DNA of 64,000 nt. It comes from Chrysomallon squamiferum (taxonomy: Eukaryota; Mollusca; Gastropoda; Neomphalida; Peltospiridae). How positions within the stretch are numbered: position 1 is the first letter of the stretch; every line of letters starts with the position of its first letter. A model generated the notes under the pieces. It made no database searches, was not told the DNA's origin, and saw nothing but the letters and a program-made list of their open reading frames with translations. A program made the position numbers and the translations under genes. The DNA lies in the NCBI GenBank assembly GCA_012295275.1, contig CM022667.1, forward strand, positions 21,708,667-21,772,666, written 5' to 3'. Positions 12,693 through 25,713 of this stretch are shown here, one piece after another.

Positions 12693-13452
12693 GAATTACT
12701 TTGTTCTAGAATGCTGTAACAGACTCATCTTCCCAGTTGTATTCTTGTTGTATAAGACTGTGACTTGCCTCTGATGACAGGACTCAGCCAGCCCGCGCTG
12801 TGTGTGAAATGAAGGTACATCTTTTATGTACTTTTATCCACTGAGTAAGCTAAACTGTTAAAGCTCAAATATATTCATTTTTTTACTTTTTTTTACTTTT
12901 ATAAGAGTGCTGTATAAAACTTTTTCTTCTACAAAAAATGACCAAATATTTCCCCTTTTAACATTAATTGAAATCTTTTTTATTATCCGAATTAGAATTA
13001 TAATGGCAATCAAATTTCTCATTTTCTGCATATTAAAAATTATGTTTACTGAAAAATTATAATATGTGTCATAATTGCACGTAGGGTATATATGTATAGC
13101 ACACATGCACACACATTTGTTTGTGATTTTAATAAATAAATATATATATATTTTTTTAAATGTGTTTTACATTATAGTGATTAGGAAAAACAAATACATA
13201 GAATTTACGAAGAATTTAATTTCATAATTTAAAACACAATATTTTCGATTTTGTAGGTTATTAAAATCTTTGTAAAACATTTGAAAATCTAAAACTTACA
13301 CTCAGAATATAATTCCTGCTTTGACTGTTTCGTACCTAATTTCTCTAAACACATATTAATTCAACATTCTTTTTTTATCACCACCACTTTTGTAATAAAT
13401 CCATTTTAACGCCCTTAAAAGCTTTCTCTCTCTGTTTCTCTTTTTCTTAAAG

Positions 13453-13493
<41 letters not shown>

Positions 13494-15031
13494 TATATTC
13501 TAATATAAAGATCATTCTGTGTAACCAAGTGTAGATCTAGACATATTTATAAGGATTGGATCTGCACTGATGATTTAAAAATAATAATAAATAAATAAAA
13601 ATAAAAATAAAATAAAATACAATAAAATAAAACAGTCCGTAATGCTGTATGACATAGAACTGTCAAGTTTGTATTTAAAATTTCCCTAAGTTACATGGGT
13701 ATTGTAATTAATCTGTACTAAAGGACCGCGTTACAACGCTTGTGTCAAGTTCGAAGACAGCAAGGGAAATAAAGCAGTTCGAACGGTTAAAAAAAATAAT
13801 ATCAGTAATAATTTCTCGCGTGTAAAGTAATCTTTCTGCACGTTGCTAACACTGGACAAGGTCAACTAAGACGTCCAAGGATGCAGGTTTTCTGCTTCGT
13901 GTTACCGCCGCTATGGTGGGACGTGGGGGGGGGGTCTTTCCCAGGGCGCCAACTGCACTGAGTGTCAGTACGTGTGACAAACCACAACGACACAGTTTTC
14001 ACGGGGCTACGTCACGCTTAGATAATTCCTCTGTGTAGATGTTTACAGTTGACTTGAGTTTTCCTATACTTACAACTCTTTTCACCAACCAACACGTCGA
14101 ATTAAAGATCTCTTCAAGCCGGTTGAAGTTTGACCTTTGTAATTTTAATTAATTGTCAAACAAAAGAAAATCACTGAAATATTATATGTTACAGAACAGA
14201 CTAAATAACAGATTCATTTTCAAATGCTAAATATATCTAAAATCATTTCAGTGTGTGAAGCGGTAGTTCAAGTTTTAGTAAATTTCAAATGATCGATGTG
14301 TTTGTAAGTGCAGTATTCAGGATCTGGCACGGACTAGTGATAATTCTGCTGGAAATCAGTGTATGAATGAGTTTCCACATATATCCTCCAGGGTTCATAC
14401 ACGTTTGTTCCGCAGACAAAGTCTTTGACCACGCCGGAATCTCCCTTCAGAAAGATGTTATTGTTCTTACAATTCTCTCTCGTGTCTCGAGCAATTATCA
14501 AGCGTTAAGAACTCCCAATGGCGTGTATTAACGTGTTATCAGATGTTTTTTATTTATATATTCTGATCGTTTTCTTATCTTAATAATAAATACAGGTCTA
14601 TATGGAATACTTAATTAAAAATAAAAACAGCCAATAATAATGCTTTACGAAGAAATAAAAGTGACAGGTTTCTTTTGGTGGGCATACGAACATTTTAAAT
14701 ATTAATTAATTCTGTCGTTTCATCTCAAGCACGAAGATAAATGTGAAGTTTGAAACTGAATGTCTAGCAACTTCCTCAGGTCTATATATGAATTACAAAA
14801 ACTAGTGTAATCGACACGAACCTAATTAATATTATTTAATTATTTTTCCCAAAGCTAATTTTGTATTAACTTGTTAGAGCGGATTCGGATCACCTGGTCA
14901 AACGTTAAATTTCTAAATGCAAATCAGCTAGAAGAACGTCACTGAACGTATTTATTATAAATAATCCCCCTCTCTCAAATAACGAAAATAAATTATTTTT
15001 ATTTATTTATATATTATTATTATTATTATTA
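12693..15031. other. Unassigned sequence with poly-T tract
   Basis: A poly-T run occupies 13453-13490. A slightly GC-richer patch with a ten-G run lies near 13900-14000. No convincing exon was seen. Confidence 0.6.
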
Positions 15032-15349
15032 TTTTGAACGATATAACAATAATTTTGAACTATATATCATTGTAAACACGTTACCATATTATCAAAAACT
15101 AGTTGATGAAAGATGGTTTCAGCTGGTTACTTTGTACCAAATTTATATGTTTACGACAGTGCTGACAGTATTAATCATTAAACGACAACGAGAAAGATTC
15201 AGTTACTTAGAGATAAAAGAGTTTTCATAATTATTTTCTTTTACCCGCCTTCCGGAGGATTCCAGCAGAAATAAATAATGCATGATGGAAATAAAACATT
15301 TTGTTTTATTCACTACATAAGTGAATTTTTGAATTATTCTCAACTGAAT

Positions 15350-15351
<2 letters not shown>
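15032..15351 (+). repeat. Dispersed ~300-bp element ending in a TC tract, copy 2
   Basis: This copy matches 4811-5133 at about 98-99% over its 283-base core and is followed by an 80-base TC tract. It lies 10.2 kb from copy 1 in the same orientation. It reappears at about 29175-29503 through the 14-kb duplication. It has no credible coding content. Confidence 0.8.

Positions 15352-15431
<80 letters not shown>
15352..15431. repeat. TC microsatellite
   Basis: About 40 TC units follow the dispersed element. In contig 2 the tract is 29504-29572 and is shorter, with one TTTC interruption. Confidence 0.97.
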
Positions 15432-15436
<5 letters not shown>

Positions 15437-15734
15437 ATTTATTTATTTATTTTTATTAATTATTATCTTTTCTCGCTCTCATGATTCGAGATTTTCTTTA
15501 TGTGGGGAGATACTTATTTAAGAAGACTAGATGGTAACTGATAAAAAATAACATATTTTATAGTTTATTATTTTATCATTTATAGTTTATCATTACACTG
15601 AAAAACTTTTTATTATGTACTATCATTTCGTGAACTATTACTTTATCAATTTTAAACCCCTACACACGTACATACACTTAATATAATATCTATAGATAGA
15701 CAAATAGAGAGACATATATATATATATATATGTA

Positions 15735-16200
15735 ACGTTATTTTTGTTTGTTATTTTGTTGTATTGTTATTTTCGATGTCTGTTATCTATGATGTACTGT
15801 TATCTTCGACGTGTTTTATTTCTGATGTGCTTTTTTTCTATGTATGTAATTTTTGATGTGCTGTTATTTTCGATGTGTGTTATATCTGACCTTTTTTTTC
15901 GATACATATTTGACGCACCTGTTATTTTCGCTGTGTTTTATATTTGAACTATTTTCAATGTGTGTTATGTTTATGTACTGTTATTTTTGGTGTAATGTTA
16001 TTTTTGATGTACAGTTATTTTTGGTGTACTGTTATTTTTATGTAGTTATTTTTGATGTACTGTTATTTTCAATGTGTGTTATTTTTATGTATGTTATTTT
16101 TGATGTACTGCTATTTTCAATGTGTGTTATTTTTATGTATGTTATTTTCAATATGTGTTATTTTTAATGTATGTTATTTTTGATGTACTGCTATTTTCCA
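15735..16200. repeat. Degenerate TTATTTT/GATGTACTG tandem region
   Basis: Loose units of about 15-35 bases alternate TGTTATTTT with TGATGTACTG, CAATGTGTG or TATGTATG. Frames through it encode Phe/Tyr/Cys/Val-rich repeats and are judged products of the repeat. The copy at about 29878-30343 differs in one T-run, which alone changes the frame. Confidence 0.85.
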
Positions 16201-16415
16201 TGTGAACAGTTGTGTGACGTGTCTCATTACTGAAGAAGGAGACTGTGACTAGAATCAATAAATTAATTATTCGGAACAAAACATCATACACCATTACTGG
16301 TTTGCCAAGATATTGAACGCGTCCATTATTATTACCTACAGACACGTGCGTTGACAAAACACTAGACACGAGATGTCAGTCAGCAGAACCACCAGAGCTA
16401 ATTTCATCTGTCAGA

Positions 16416-16635
16416 CACACACATACACACTATCACAGACACACACATACACACTATCACAGACACTCACATACACACTATCACACACACATACACACTA
16501 TCAAAAGACACTCACATACACACTATCAAAGACACACACATACACACTATCACAGACACACACATACACACTATAAAAAGACACACACATACACACTATC
16601 AAAGACACACACATACACACTATCACAGACACTCA
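16416..16635. repeat. ~24-bp CA-type tandem repeat
   Basis: About ten units of the form GACACACACATACACACTATCA occur, with CTCACA and AAAG variants. A TA tract and a TG-rich stretch (16650-16835) follow. The copy at about 30556-30778 differs by single A deletions that shift every frame. Confidence 0.9.
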
Positions 16636-16835
16636 CATACATACAAAGTATATATATATATATATATATATATAAGTTCGAAAATATGTATGTGTTTGTA
16701 TGTAGATATATCTGTATGTGAGTATGTACGTATGTATACATACATGTATGTGCGTCTGTGTGTGTATTTGTGTAAATATATATGGGCTGGTGTATGAGTG
16801 TGTACACACGTGTCTGTGTGTGCATGCGGCACACA

Positions 16836-17144
16836 TGAACCTACAAAAGAGATACTGATTTTAAACGTGCTATGTAGAACCTGTGTCTAAGATAGATCTG
16901 TGAGTGTAACTATTACATGAACGGAGTAGAAAAAGCCGGCAGATGGAGATAAAAATTATGTATATTAATAACTTGAAACAACACGATAAATAATTTACTT
17001 TAAGTGTGTTTGTGAAAAATGACTCGTATTTTTATTTTTATCAGATAGTTTGTGTTAATGAGTAATGAAAATAATCATTATTTCTTTTCTGTTATTAAAT
17101 ATCCCGGAAAACACTATCAATAAGTGATGTGACGAACGGATTGT
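16836..17144. other. Unassigned AT-rich sequence
   Basis: No feature was recognised between the CA/TG repeats and the ATT tract. Confidence 0.6.
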
Positions 17145-17145
17145 A

Positions 17146-17194
<49 letters not shown>

Positions 17195-17255
17195 ATTATT
17201 AATATTATTATTATTATTATTATTAATATTATTATTATTATTATTATTTTATTAT
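17145..17255. repeat. ATT microsatellite
   Basis: ATT units are interrupted by three AATATTAATATT-type islands. The contig 2 counterpart (about 31288-31395) keeps the same interruptions. Confidence 0.95.
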
Positions 17256-17389
17256 CATTACATTTGGGTTTGTTTTATTTGTTTGTTTGTTTATTTATTT
17301 ATGTTTGTTTGTATAATACAAAAGAGAGAGAGAGCAAATCTTCCCATTACAATATGTTATTTTATAATCGGTTACCATTTGGTCTTCTT

Positions 17390-17392
<3 letters not shown>

Positions 17393-17450
<58 letters not shown>
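17393..17450. repeat. GT microsatellite
   Basis: About 29 GT units, slightly fewer in contig 2 (about 31536-31589). Confidence 0.96.
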
Positions 17451-17452
<2 letters not shown>

Positions 17453-18269
17453 ATTACTAGGTTTTCTCAAGTACTGCTGAACAATCACGTGTTGCGTCAC
17501 ATCGCTTCAGGTGGTTAAGAAATCTCTACACAGCGTTACAGAACCACGCAGTCCATGCACGGAATGGCAGCGCAGTCCCCGCCCAATCTTGGGAATCACA
17601 GTTGAGGAAAGCCTCCAGTTTAATGAGACAGTTCAACATGGAAAAGCTGGTTTATTTCGCGGCTGACTCTAGCGCCAGGGTTGGACGTGTTGTAGATGTT
17701 TCTTTTTCGTTTGCCTCGACATTCGATAGCGCCTGATCGTATATTTTAACACATCGATTTCTTGAGAGATTTCTGTCAAACCAGCTCTGTCAACCGCGCG
17801 AGGTGGAAACAAAATTTCCAGGTTTTATGTGTGTTTTCGTTTTGTACTCTTTTCTTTTTAAATATGTATTTCGTGTTGACATCACTGGGGACAACGGAAG
17901 AGATCGATATGTAATTAAGCACTCAATGCATGTTGTAAAGACATCTACACGTTTTTGTGATGTAGATCTCACAAGTAGATCTCACATTTTTTTCTCTGGA
18001 AATAGTTGAAAATCGCTCAGCTGTTTGTTCGAAACGTTCACGTTTTCAGTCGGCGGTTTATATGACTTGATTTTTAATGTTTAATGTTTAGTCAACATAT
18101 TAACGTCGCGGGCTGGAAATATAAAATTTAGATGCTACCTCATTCAGGAAATCAAATGAAATCATCTGAATATATCTTAGTTACTGAAGCGCTATGGACA
18201 TTATATGAGTTTTGATGGAAAACGTTTTACAAGGAGGAAATCTGAGCAGTTTTATGAGAAACTAGGAAG
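17451..18269 (+). promoter_or_regulatory. Possible 5' flank or untranslated leader of exon 1a
   Basis: This stretch has fewer simple repeats and, at about 17510-17800, a higher GC content with several CpG dinucleotides. It directly precedes exon 1a, so it may hold the promoter or an upstream noncoding exon. No TATA box or initiator could be assigned. Confidence 0.25.
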
Positions 18270-18287
18270 ATGGAAACATGGGTTTGA
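18270..18287 (+). promoter_or_regulatory. Short upstream reading frame overlapping the exon 1a start
   Basis: ATG at 18270 opens five codons ending in TGA at 18287. It overlaps the exon 1a ATG (18278) in another frame. Such overlapping upstream frames can reduce initiation at the main start. It is repeated in the contig 2 copy just before 32416. Confidence 0.3.
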
Positions 18288-18362
18288 CAAATCACTTGTT
18301 GATTAACAGTCTAACTCTGTCTATAATAACCACAGTGCTGGCTGGCAAACCAACGCAGAAAT
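18278..18362 (+). CDS. Signal-peptide first exon (exon 1a), contig 1 copy
   Basis: This exon encodes the N-terminus of a predicted secreted or membrane protein. It has 28 codons plus one base: Met-Gly-Leu-Thr, then a hydrophobic stretch (about residues 7-22, rich in Leu, Ile, Thr and Val), ending Ala-Gly-Lys-Pro-Thr-Gln-Lys. A signal-peptidase site near Ala22/Gly23 fits the -3/-1 rule. The last base is a T, directly followed by the consensus donor GTGAGTAA, so the intron is phase 1. The start was chosen because it gives an open frame to the donor; the ATG eight bases upstream (18270) is out of frame and stops after five codons. Its length, phase and C-terminal motif match exon 1b at 53198. 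No partner exon was found in the following 2.4 kb of contig 1. It is repeated at 32416, probably by assembly. The gene identity is not recognised. Confidence 0.6.
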
Positions 18363-20805
18363 GTGAGTAAACACGTATTAGATTTTGTAAATGTTTTCTC
18401 AGCCTAGTCATTAATAAGCTGTGTTATTTATTTTATAACTGTAATTATTATTATTTTGTGTTATTTTTGTTTGTTATTTGTCACAGGTGTATTTAGAGAG
18501 CGCAAATCTATTGCACTGATGCGCGCGTTTTATTTGTTTGTGTGTCTGTATGTGTGTCTGTATTTGTGTCTGTATGTATCCGTATATATGAATGTGTGTA
18601 TGTATGTGATTGTGTATTTATATGTGTGTCTGTATTTGTACCTATATATGTGTATACGCTTCTGTTTATATGGCTGTGAATACATGTGTGTTTGTGTTTG
18701 TTTGTGTGTGTGTGTGTGTTAAACAACTAAGGATGTTTTTTATAATTTCAGGTATGTATAAATTATTCTAATGCTGACAACACTTCTTTCAGATGATATA
18801 TAAATATAAACTAATTTCAACACAATACTTGAGTACGGGTTGTTTAGCCACTTCCATAAATTCATCCTGCTGTTCTGTTTTTTATACGAGTCTCTGTGAG
18901 CTTTAAATCCTTACTGTTTATAGCAGAAGACGGCTAAAAGGAACTCATAAAAGTTTACGATAAGATGGTATGAAAGGTGGGAGAGCTAAAGATAATAAAG
19001 GAATGTATACTCAGTGATAGGCTATTTATAAGTCTAAGATGCGCTCTTGTTTAATTTCCCTAGCGAATTCTCGATCTACATTTATCTTTCTCAGTTTGAC
19101 GTTTTAACTTTATGTTCATTACAAAAGTTACGTGAAGATTTTGTTCAAGACTCGATGAAAATCTTGAAAAAAGTAGATTTAAAATTTACATTTTTTATCT
19201 GACGAGGCTATTTTGTCTTAGTTGGTTTTTGTTCAGTGGGTTTATATCCTACTAGTGAGTATGTGTTTGGTTATAGAGTGCGCATAATACATGTAAAAAA
19301 ACAGAAACGAGCAGAAATCTATCCGCCTGTCTATATAGTCATACATCTAAATAATTATCTGTATGTTTAGTCAGAGGTAGGCTGCCCACATTGATTAATT
19401 AATCTGCTTGGTAAAACAAACGAAGCTTTTTTCTTAAGAGGGCTTTGATGAAAGGAAATTGGTTAATTTTACTAAAGACAGACTACTTTGTGAGAAAAAT
19501 TCGGCAGCTATTATTACGATGTATTTATCTAAGACATGATGAATACAGATAAATTATTTACTCTTATAATATGAACGAAGTAAAGACGACGACGTTTCAA
19601 CAAACACGTTAAAAAACAAAAATAACAAAATCTCAGAGTCAGTTAAATATGAGGAAATTACTTTAAATACAAGCATTCTTTATTTAAATCTATGTACTTG
19701 CTGGATTTGATTATTTTAGATATATGTGAAATATCATCACACGCAAAGAAAATAGAGGAAAAAATAAAACAATAAATAAATAATAATAATAAAATAAAAG
19801 ATAAGACAAGTAATGTCCAAATCAAACTGAATAAAATTTCTTTTTCAAAAGAAACGGAAAAATATATTATACAAAAAAAGAAAAGAAAACAACAACAACA
19901 AAAAAAGCTTCTGCGTATCAATTCAGTCTCTTTTTACCAACCTTTTGAACTTAAAGATAGATTTTGAAATGAAGAAGAAATGTAAGAGTGCTTGATAGCA
20001 GACGTCACGACATTTATCTGTACAAATAGTATTTCTTTTTGTCTCTCCTGGTTTTTGCTACTTGTCAAAGCTGACGTTATCTCACAACAGTTCTCTGTAA
20101 CCTCTCTCGTTTCTGTTAGATAACGTACACATTATCAGCACTAGCTTGTATTTCATACGTTACCTGCTAGACATCAGTCTGAAGTAAGTCTAATTCAGTC
20201 CATATCCATACATCTTGAAATTTCACAATTACTAACATAAACACACGTTTTTATTTCTTAGACTTGTTAATATTACTGTTATTCCACAGTTTGTAATATA
20301 TATATATATTATCAAGCTGAAACACAAGTTAGTATTTCTTAGGTTTACTAGTATTAATCTTATTGAAGTCACTTATGTCTGTTAATCATTCAAATATGTT
20401 CATTTTAACATAAATAATGGCTTTTTAACATCAGTCTAATGTCGGACAGTTCCTGACCTTACGCCAGCCTCTCTCAGTCAGACAAACATACCAATTATCA
20501 ACAAAAATGAGGACTGACTTATTAGTATCGATTCAACATCAATTTTAATCTGGTCATATCGGCTTTGTTTTGTCTATGATAAATACATTCATTGACCACA
20601 GAAACTTCTTGTTTCTTGCATTTTTAACCTAGTTAGGTAGGCCTTTTTGTATTATTGTAACGTCAGTCACCTTAAATTGCATTATTCTCAATTCTTACTT
20701 ATGATTCTAAACCGCACAGTTTAGCCACAGATAACACACGCATCATCAACTGAACTCTACTGTTTGTTAGAGAGGTTGTTTCTTTCTACCAGTCTAGCTC
20801 TCGCA
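18363..20805 (+). other. Start of the presumed intron after exon 1a
   Basis: It begins with the GTGAGTAA donor. It contains the TG-rich repeat and A-rich patches (19740-19910), and ends at the assembly gap. No following exon was identified. Confidence 0.4.
18536..18720. repeat. TG-rich imperfect repeat
   Basis: TGTGTCTGTATTTGTGTC-like segments alternate with TGTATG runs. It lies in the presumed first intron of exon 1a, with a copy at about 32675-32858. Confidence 0.9.
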
Positions 20806-21005
20806 NNNNNNNNNNNNNNNNNNNNNNNNNNNNNNNNNNNNNNNNNNNNNNNNNNNNNNNNNNNNNNNNNNNNNNNNNNNNNNNNNNNNNNNNNNNNNNN
20901 NNNNNNNNNNNNNNNNNNNNNNNNNNNNNNNNNNNNNNNNNNNNNNNNNNNNNNNNNNNNNNNNNNNNNNNNNNNNNNNNNNNNNNNNNNNNNNNNNNNN
21001 NNNNN
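20806..21005. other. Assembly gap of 200 N
   Basis: Exactly 200 unknown bases separate two contigs. The round length suggests a fixed-size scaffold gap, not a measured distance. The sequence before the gap recurs at about 34938, and the sequence after it matches the 40-bp array near 6860. Confidence 0.98.
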
Positions 21006-21425
21006 AACTCGTCAGGTTGTAATGTGTCTAGTACTAGCGGCTATCTCTAATCGTCAGGTTGTAATGTCTAGTACTGAGTGCCTGTATCTCTAATCGTCAG
21101 GTTGTAATGTCTGTAACTAGCGGCTATCTCTAACCGGTCAGGTTGTAATGTCTAGTACTGGCGGCTATCTCTAATCGTCAGGTTGGCAATGTCTGAGTAC
21201 TAGCGGCTATCTCTAATCGTCAGGTTGTAATGTCTAGTGCACTAGCGGCTATCTCTAATCGTCGGGTTGTAATGTCTAGTACTTAGCGGCTATCTCTAAT
21301 CGTCAGGTTGTAATGTCTGGTACTCAGCGGCTATCTCTAATCGTCAGGTTGTAATGTCTAGTACCAGCGGCTATTTAATCGTCAGGTTATGTACCGTCTA
21401 CTAGCATGGCTATCTCTTAATCGCA
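21006..21425. repeat. 40-bp minisatellite, truncated and error-rich copy
   Basis: About ten units of the 40-bp repeat follow the gap. The second unit carries the TAGTGCC-type change, the fourth an ACCG-type start and the ninth the shortened TATTT form. These match units 15, 17 and 22 of the 6341-7260 array in order. Unit lengths vary by insertions and deletions, unlike the perfectly regular first copy. Confidence 0.93.
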
Positions 21426-22699
21426 GTCTGGGCCAGTGGACTGTTGCTGTGGTAACATCCTGATGACAGATCCCAGTATCGAAATCTAAGACCATTTTGT
21501 ACATCAACTGCTGATTCACTGGAGCGCCCCTCCACTATGGCTTATTTATTTATTTATTTATTTATTTTGGTTATTTATTTATCATCCATTCTTTTCTTCT
21601 TCTTCTTCTTTTGTAATAAAGCCAGAATATATAAACATTTCAATTCAAAGAACCGACGTTACACTGCGGCCATTGAGGAGAAAGTTCAAATAATAAATCT
21701 GTTTACTCACTAAGTTCACATTTTACACTAATCAACACAAAACAAAACAAAAACAGTCATATGTTAAGAAAACATTTATTGAAACAATCAGAAAATGATA
21801 TTACTAAAAATATCTTCTGCTTTGTCTTCACATTAACCACTATACATTCAGCGATCGGAATGTTCGCGAATTCTTTAATGATATATCTGATATTAATTTT
21901 TTAATTATTACCGTCTCTTTTTGTTTGCAGTAAATGTTTCAGATTATGTAACTTATTGCACTTGAATCCAGACTAGGACAAAACTACATCACTAATTCAG
22001 TTAGAATTACATTAACCAAACCCACAAAAGGAAATATATTGTTATCTTTATCTAAGCAGCTTTTCATGAATATACATGGTTGTGACGAACAGAAAAACTG
22101 ATTTTACAAAGCGTTGATAGTTAAACTATAGGGACATTAACAGAGAGGTTATACAGTTATAACTAAGAAATCACGTGACATATTCAGATAGCTGTTAGCT
22201 CGGAACCGTCTCAGAGGAAAAGGTTTGCTTTAATCTGAACGTCTGACCTGGAAATAAATCAACGTTTATACGATGACATTACTTTTTGTTAATTTGTTTT
22301 CTATGCAAATTATTTTAAACCAGAAGCAGATATGTTAAACGAACAAACTAAAATAATTAATGTTGAAATTATTAATTCAATTCATGTACGGATATTATGG
22401 TCAAAACGCTAGCCAGGAAATTTAAATTTCAGTATTAGTCAGTTAACGTTGTTAAAAACAAACTTCCATGTAGACGGAGTCTGGAAATATTCTCCAGTGG
22501 CTGTGATATCACAGCTCGTTCAAACTATCATTCATTCAAAAACAGCGATAAGTAAATAGTAATAAACCCCTTCATATCAATTTCTTTCTTAGAAAAGCAG
22601 AAAAATAATTACCTTAATTTGGTTCACTGTTTTCAAAAAACTTAGTGGGACTCTATATATATATATTTATAAAATTAAATAAAAATCCATCAAGTTTCA

Positions 22700-22747
<48 letters not shown>

Positions 22748-24441
22748 TATTATTATTATTATTACATATTATTATTATTATTATTTATTTACTTATTTAT
22801 TTATTTTTATTTTTTTATTTATTTATTTTTATATTTTATATTTTATATTTTTTTTTTGTTTGTTTAATATCCACACGCTTACTGAATCCAGTTCCCAAAA
22901 TGATACGGATAAACTTCATCTGTCTGTCAGACCTACTCTTGCCTTGTGTTGGTTATATTTTAATAAGATATGAGACCAGCCCCATCATATCTTTGCTATG
23001 AAGACAATTTGAACTTTTAACCTTTGCAGCAGAACTCTCACTGACATTGATTATGTATGATACTGGTGTCAATCGGGCGTTTAATCAAAGCAGTGCAGAA
23101 AATTACTTATAATTATTATGTTTACTGTGGATCTTACACTCAGTGTGGCAGATATAACCATTAGTATCTGGGAGTAAAGCCAATGCAGACTGAAGTTATT
23201 TTGTGTAATCAACGATTTCATATTAGATATATCATAATTATCTCCCTTGGGCTAAGCCTGGATCCATTAACTTTATCAGAAATTCCCTTTATTTCTTCTA
23301 AACAAGATTGTGGCGTATTTTGTACTATTCAGTATTATTTGTCTAATTGTAATATAATAATATTATTATGCAGTCTGACAATCAGTTATCAGATTGATAT
23401 TTTACTTAAGGTTAGCCTTTTATTGAAAACTATAAATATATATGCCGATGATAATATTGGTGACTTATTTACTTACTTGATCATAAACGAGAAAACACAA
23501 CAAAATCCTCGGAAAGCCCATCTCGATTTGAAATTGTATGTTGACGCCGTTTTCTGGGCCAGAAAAGGTTTGTCCATTTTTAAATTTAATATTGATTTAT
23601 TGCAAACTTTAAAACAACTCTTAGAATTACAACAGTTAGATTACATAACCCTTAAAAATATTATGTTCTATTGTGGTAATTCAACATAAAACAGCTTTCT
23701 CATTAACAGACAGAGGATCTTGAGGAAGACAGACGTCTGCTCAGACGTGACACACTGAGTGTAAACATCACGTACAAGACTCGTCTTCGTGATAACAGAT
23801 TATGATAGAGTTATAAGTATATACCAGTGTGACAGTATCACATACGCTATTTCTCTTTGTTTATTTATAACAGCCCCAGTGAACACAGTGATGGGTGGGG
23901 TTTAAATGTCGCTCACTGATGTTAAAAAGTTAAGTTAGATTTTCTTCGCATATTAAAGGTGTTTTCTTCATCGGTATATATTTTTGCATCTTCACTGGAA
24001 CTAGTTGTAACTTAGGTTTTGTTAATTATCTTAAAGTTATAAAAATAAAAAAATATATATATAATAATAAAACAAAATAAATAAATAAATAAATAAATAA
24101 AATAAAATAAAATAATAAAAAAATTAATAAAAATAAAAAACAACAACAATAATGATAATAATGTGATGTTATTTCTTTATAGCGAATATGTTTATATTTG
24201 GAAAATTATATAAACTATTTTAGAAATAACGGATCTGATCGTGGTTTAAACAAGATCACCAACATCTTAGATTGTTTCATTTTCACACGTCGTGGATGTA
24301 ATGTTTAAACAAAGTCTGTTTATAGATTCTTATTTATATTTTACTTTCTTTGATCTTCCAGATAGAAGACACTGATATAAGCTAACACTATGTTTATAAA
24401 CAAACATCATCTAACAGTTCGAGCAGGCTGTTAGACCTGCA

Positions 24442-24486
<45 letters not shown>

Positions 24487-25423
24487 TACGTACATACATA
24501 CATATATATATATATGATGTGTGAACGTGTGTGCATGATTCTGTGTGTGTGTGTGTGTGTGTGCGTGCGCGCGCGTGTGCGTGTGCGTGTATGTTTGTTT
24601 CTATATTATAAAAGCATTCCGTTCTGGAGACGAGAGACTTCAGACCTATGCTATTAATAAAAAGAAAACAAATAGTATTAGGTTCTGTGGAAAATCACTC
24701 ACAAATATCAGGATTAACTTAATTACCTCGCTTTGTCATTTCTTGTAGAGACATCGTGTAGCTTGGATCGACAGTGGTTTGCCATGGCGATAACTATTCC
24801 TTCCTAATCAACATATTAACATGTCTCTCTTAGTAAGGAAATCTTTGTTGCTCAACATTCTAGTCTAGAATGATTCTCTCTTTGTTTTCTTGATATTTGC
24901 AGCATTGTTTCTCATCTCCAAAGTGGAGTATTTATAACATTTAATATAAAAGTAAAATATAAACAAGAGATCTGTGATAAAAATGAATGTTCGGATTTAA
25001 AAATACACACCTCCCCAAAAAATAAATAAATAAAATAAAACCAACCAGTCAGAAATAAGAACAAAAAAATTACCCGACGGATGTAAACACAGATATACAC
25101 ATTCCCCAAATTCAAATATTCATGTACACAAAAGTTTATACACGTGTGAAAACACAGCTGTTATATGTAAATTTATAACACAGATATATATGCTCTAAGA
25201 AATATAACCAAATATACATGGATGCACAACGTAAACACGGATATACACGGACCTGTAAACGCAAACAAAGCTATACCTGGACATATAAATGTAAAAACAC
25301 AGATATAGATAGATACTGAAGCGTGAACAAAAATATACATTGACACACAAGTGTAAATAAAAATATACATTGACACACAGATATATATGGACATGCAAAT
25401 ATTAACAGAAACACATATGCAAA

Positions 25424-25713
25424 TGTAAACAGATATAATTGGATATACAGATATAATTGGATATACAAATGTAAACAGATATAATTGGATATACAAAAGT
25501 AAACAGATATAATTGGATATACAAATGTAAACAGATATAATTGGATATACAAATGTAAATACAGATATATATGGTTATACAAATGTAAACAGATATAATT
25601 GGATATACAAAAGTAAACAGATATAATTGGATATACAAATGTAAACAGATATAATTGGATATACAAATGTAAATACAGATATATATGGTTATACAAATGT
25701 AAACAGAAATTAT
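25424..25713. repeat. 28-bp minisatellite, contig 2 copy
   Basis: This has the same order of units, variants and higher-order block as 11286-11575, with no visible difference. The identity in such an unstable sequence argues that both copies represent one locus. Confidence 0.9.

Noticed and set aside
20764-21093. Open frame running through the N gap
   Set aside because: It exists only because unknown bases are read as open; its ends are unrelated contig edges and minisatellite.
23183-23689. 168-codon plus-strand frame containing Tyr-Ala-Asp-Asp, considered as a reverse-transcriptase fragment
   Set aside because: No other reverse-transcriptase motif surrounds it, the composition is that of AT-rich noncoding DNA, and the matching copy at 9035-9544 is frameshifted.
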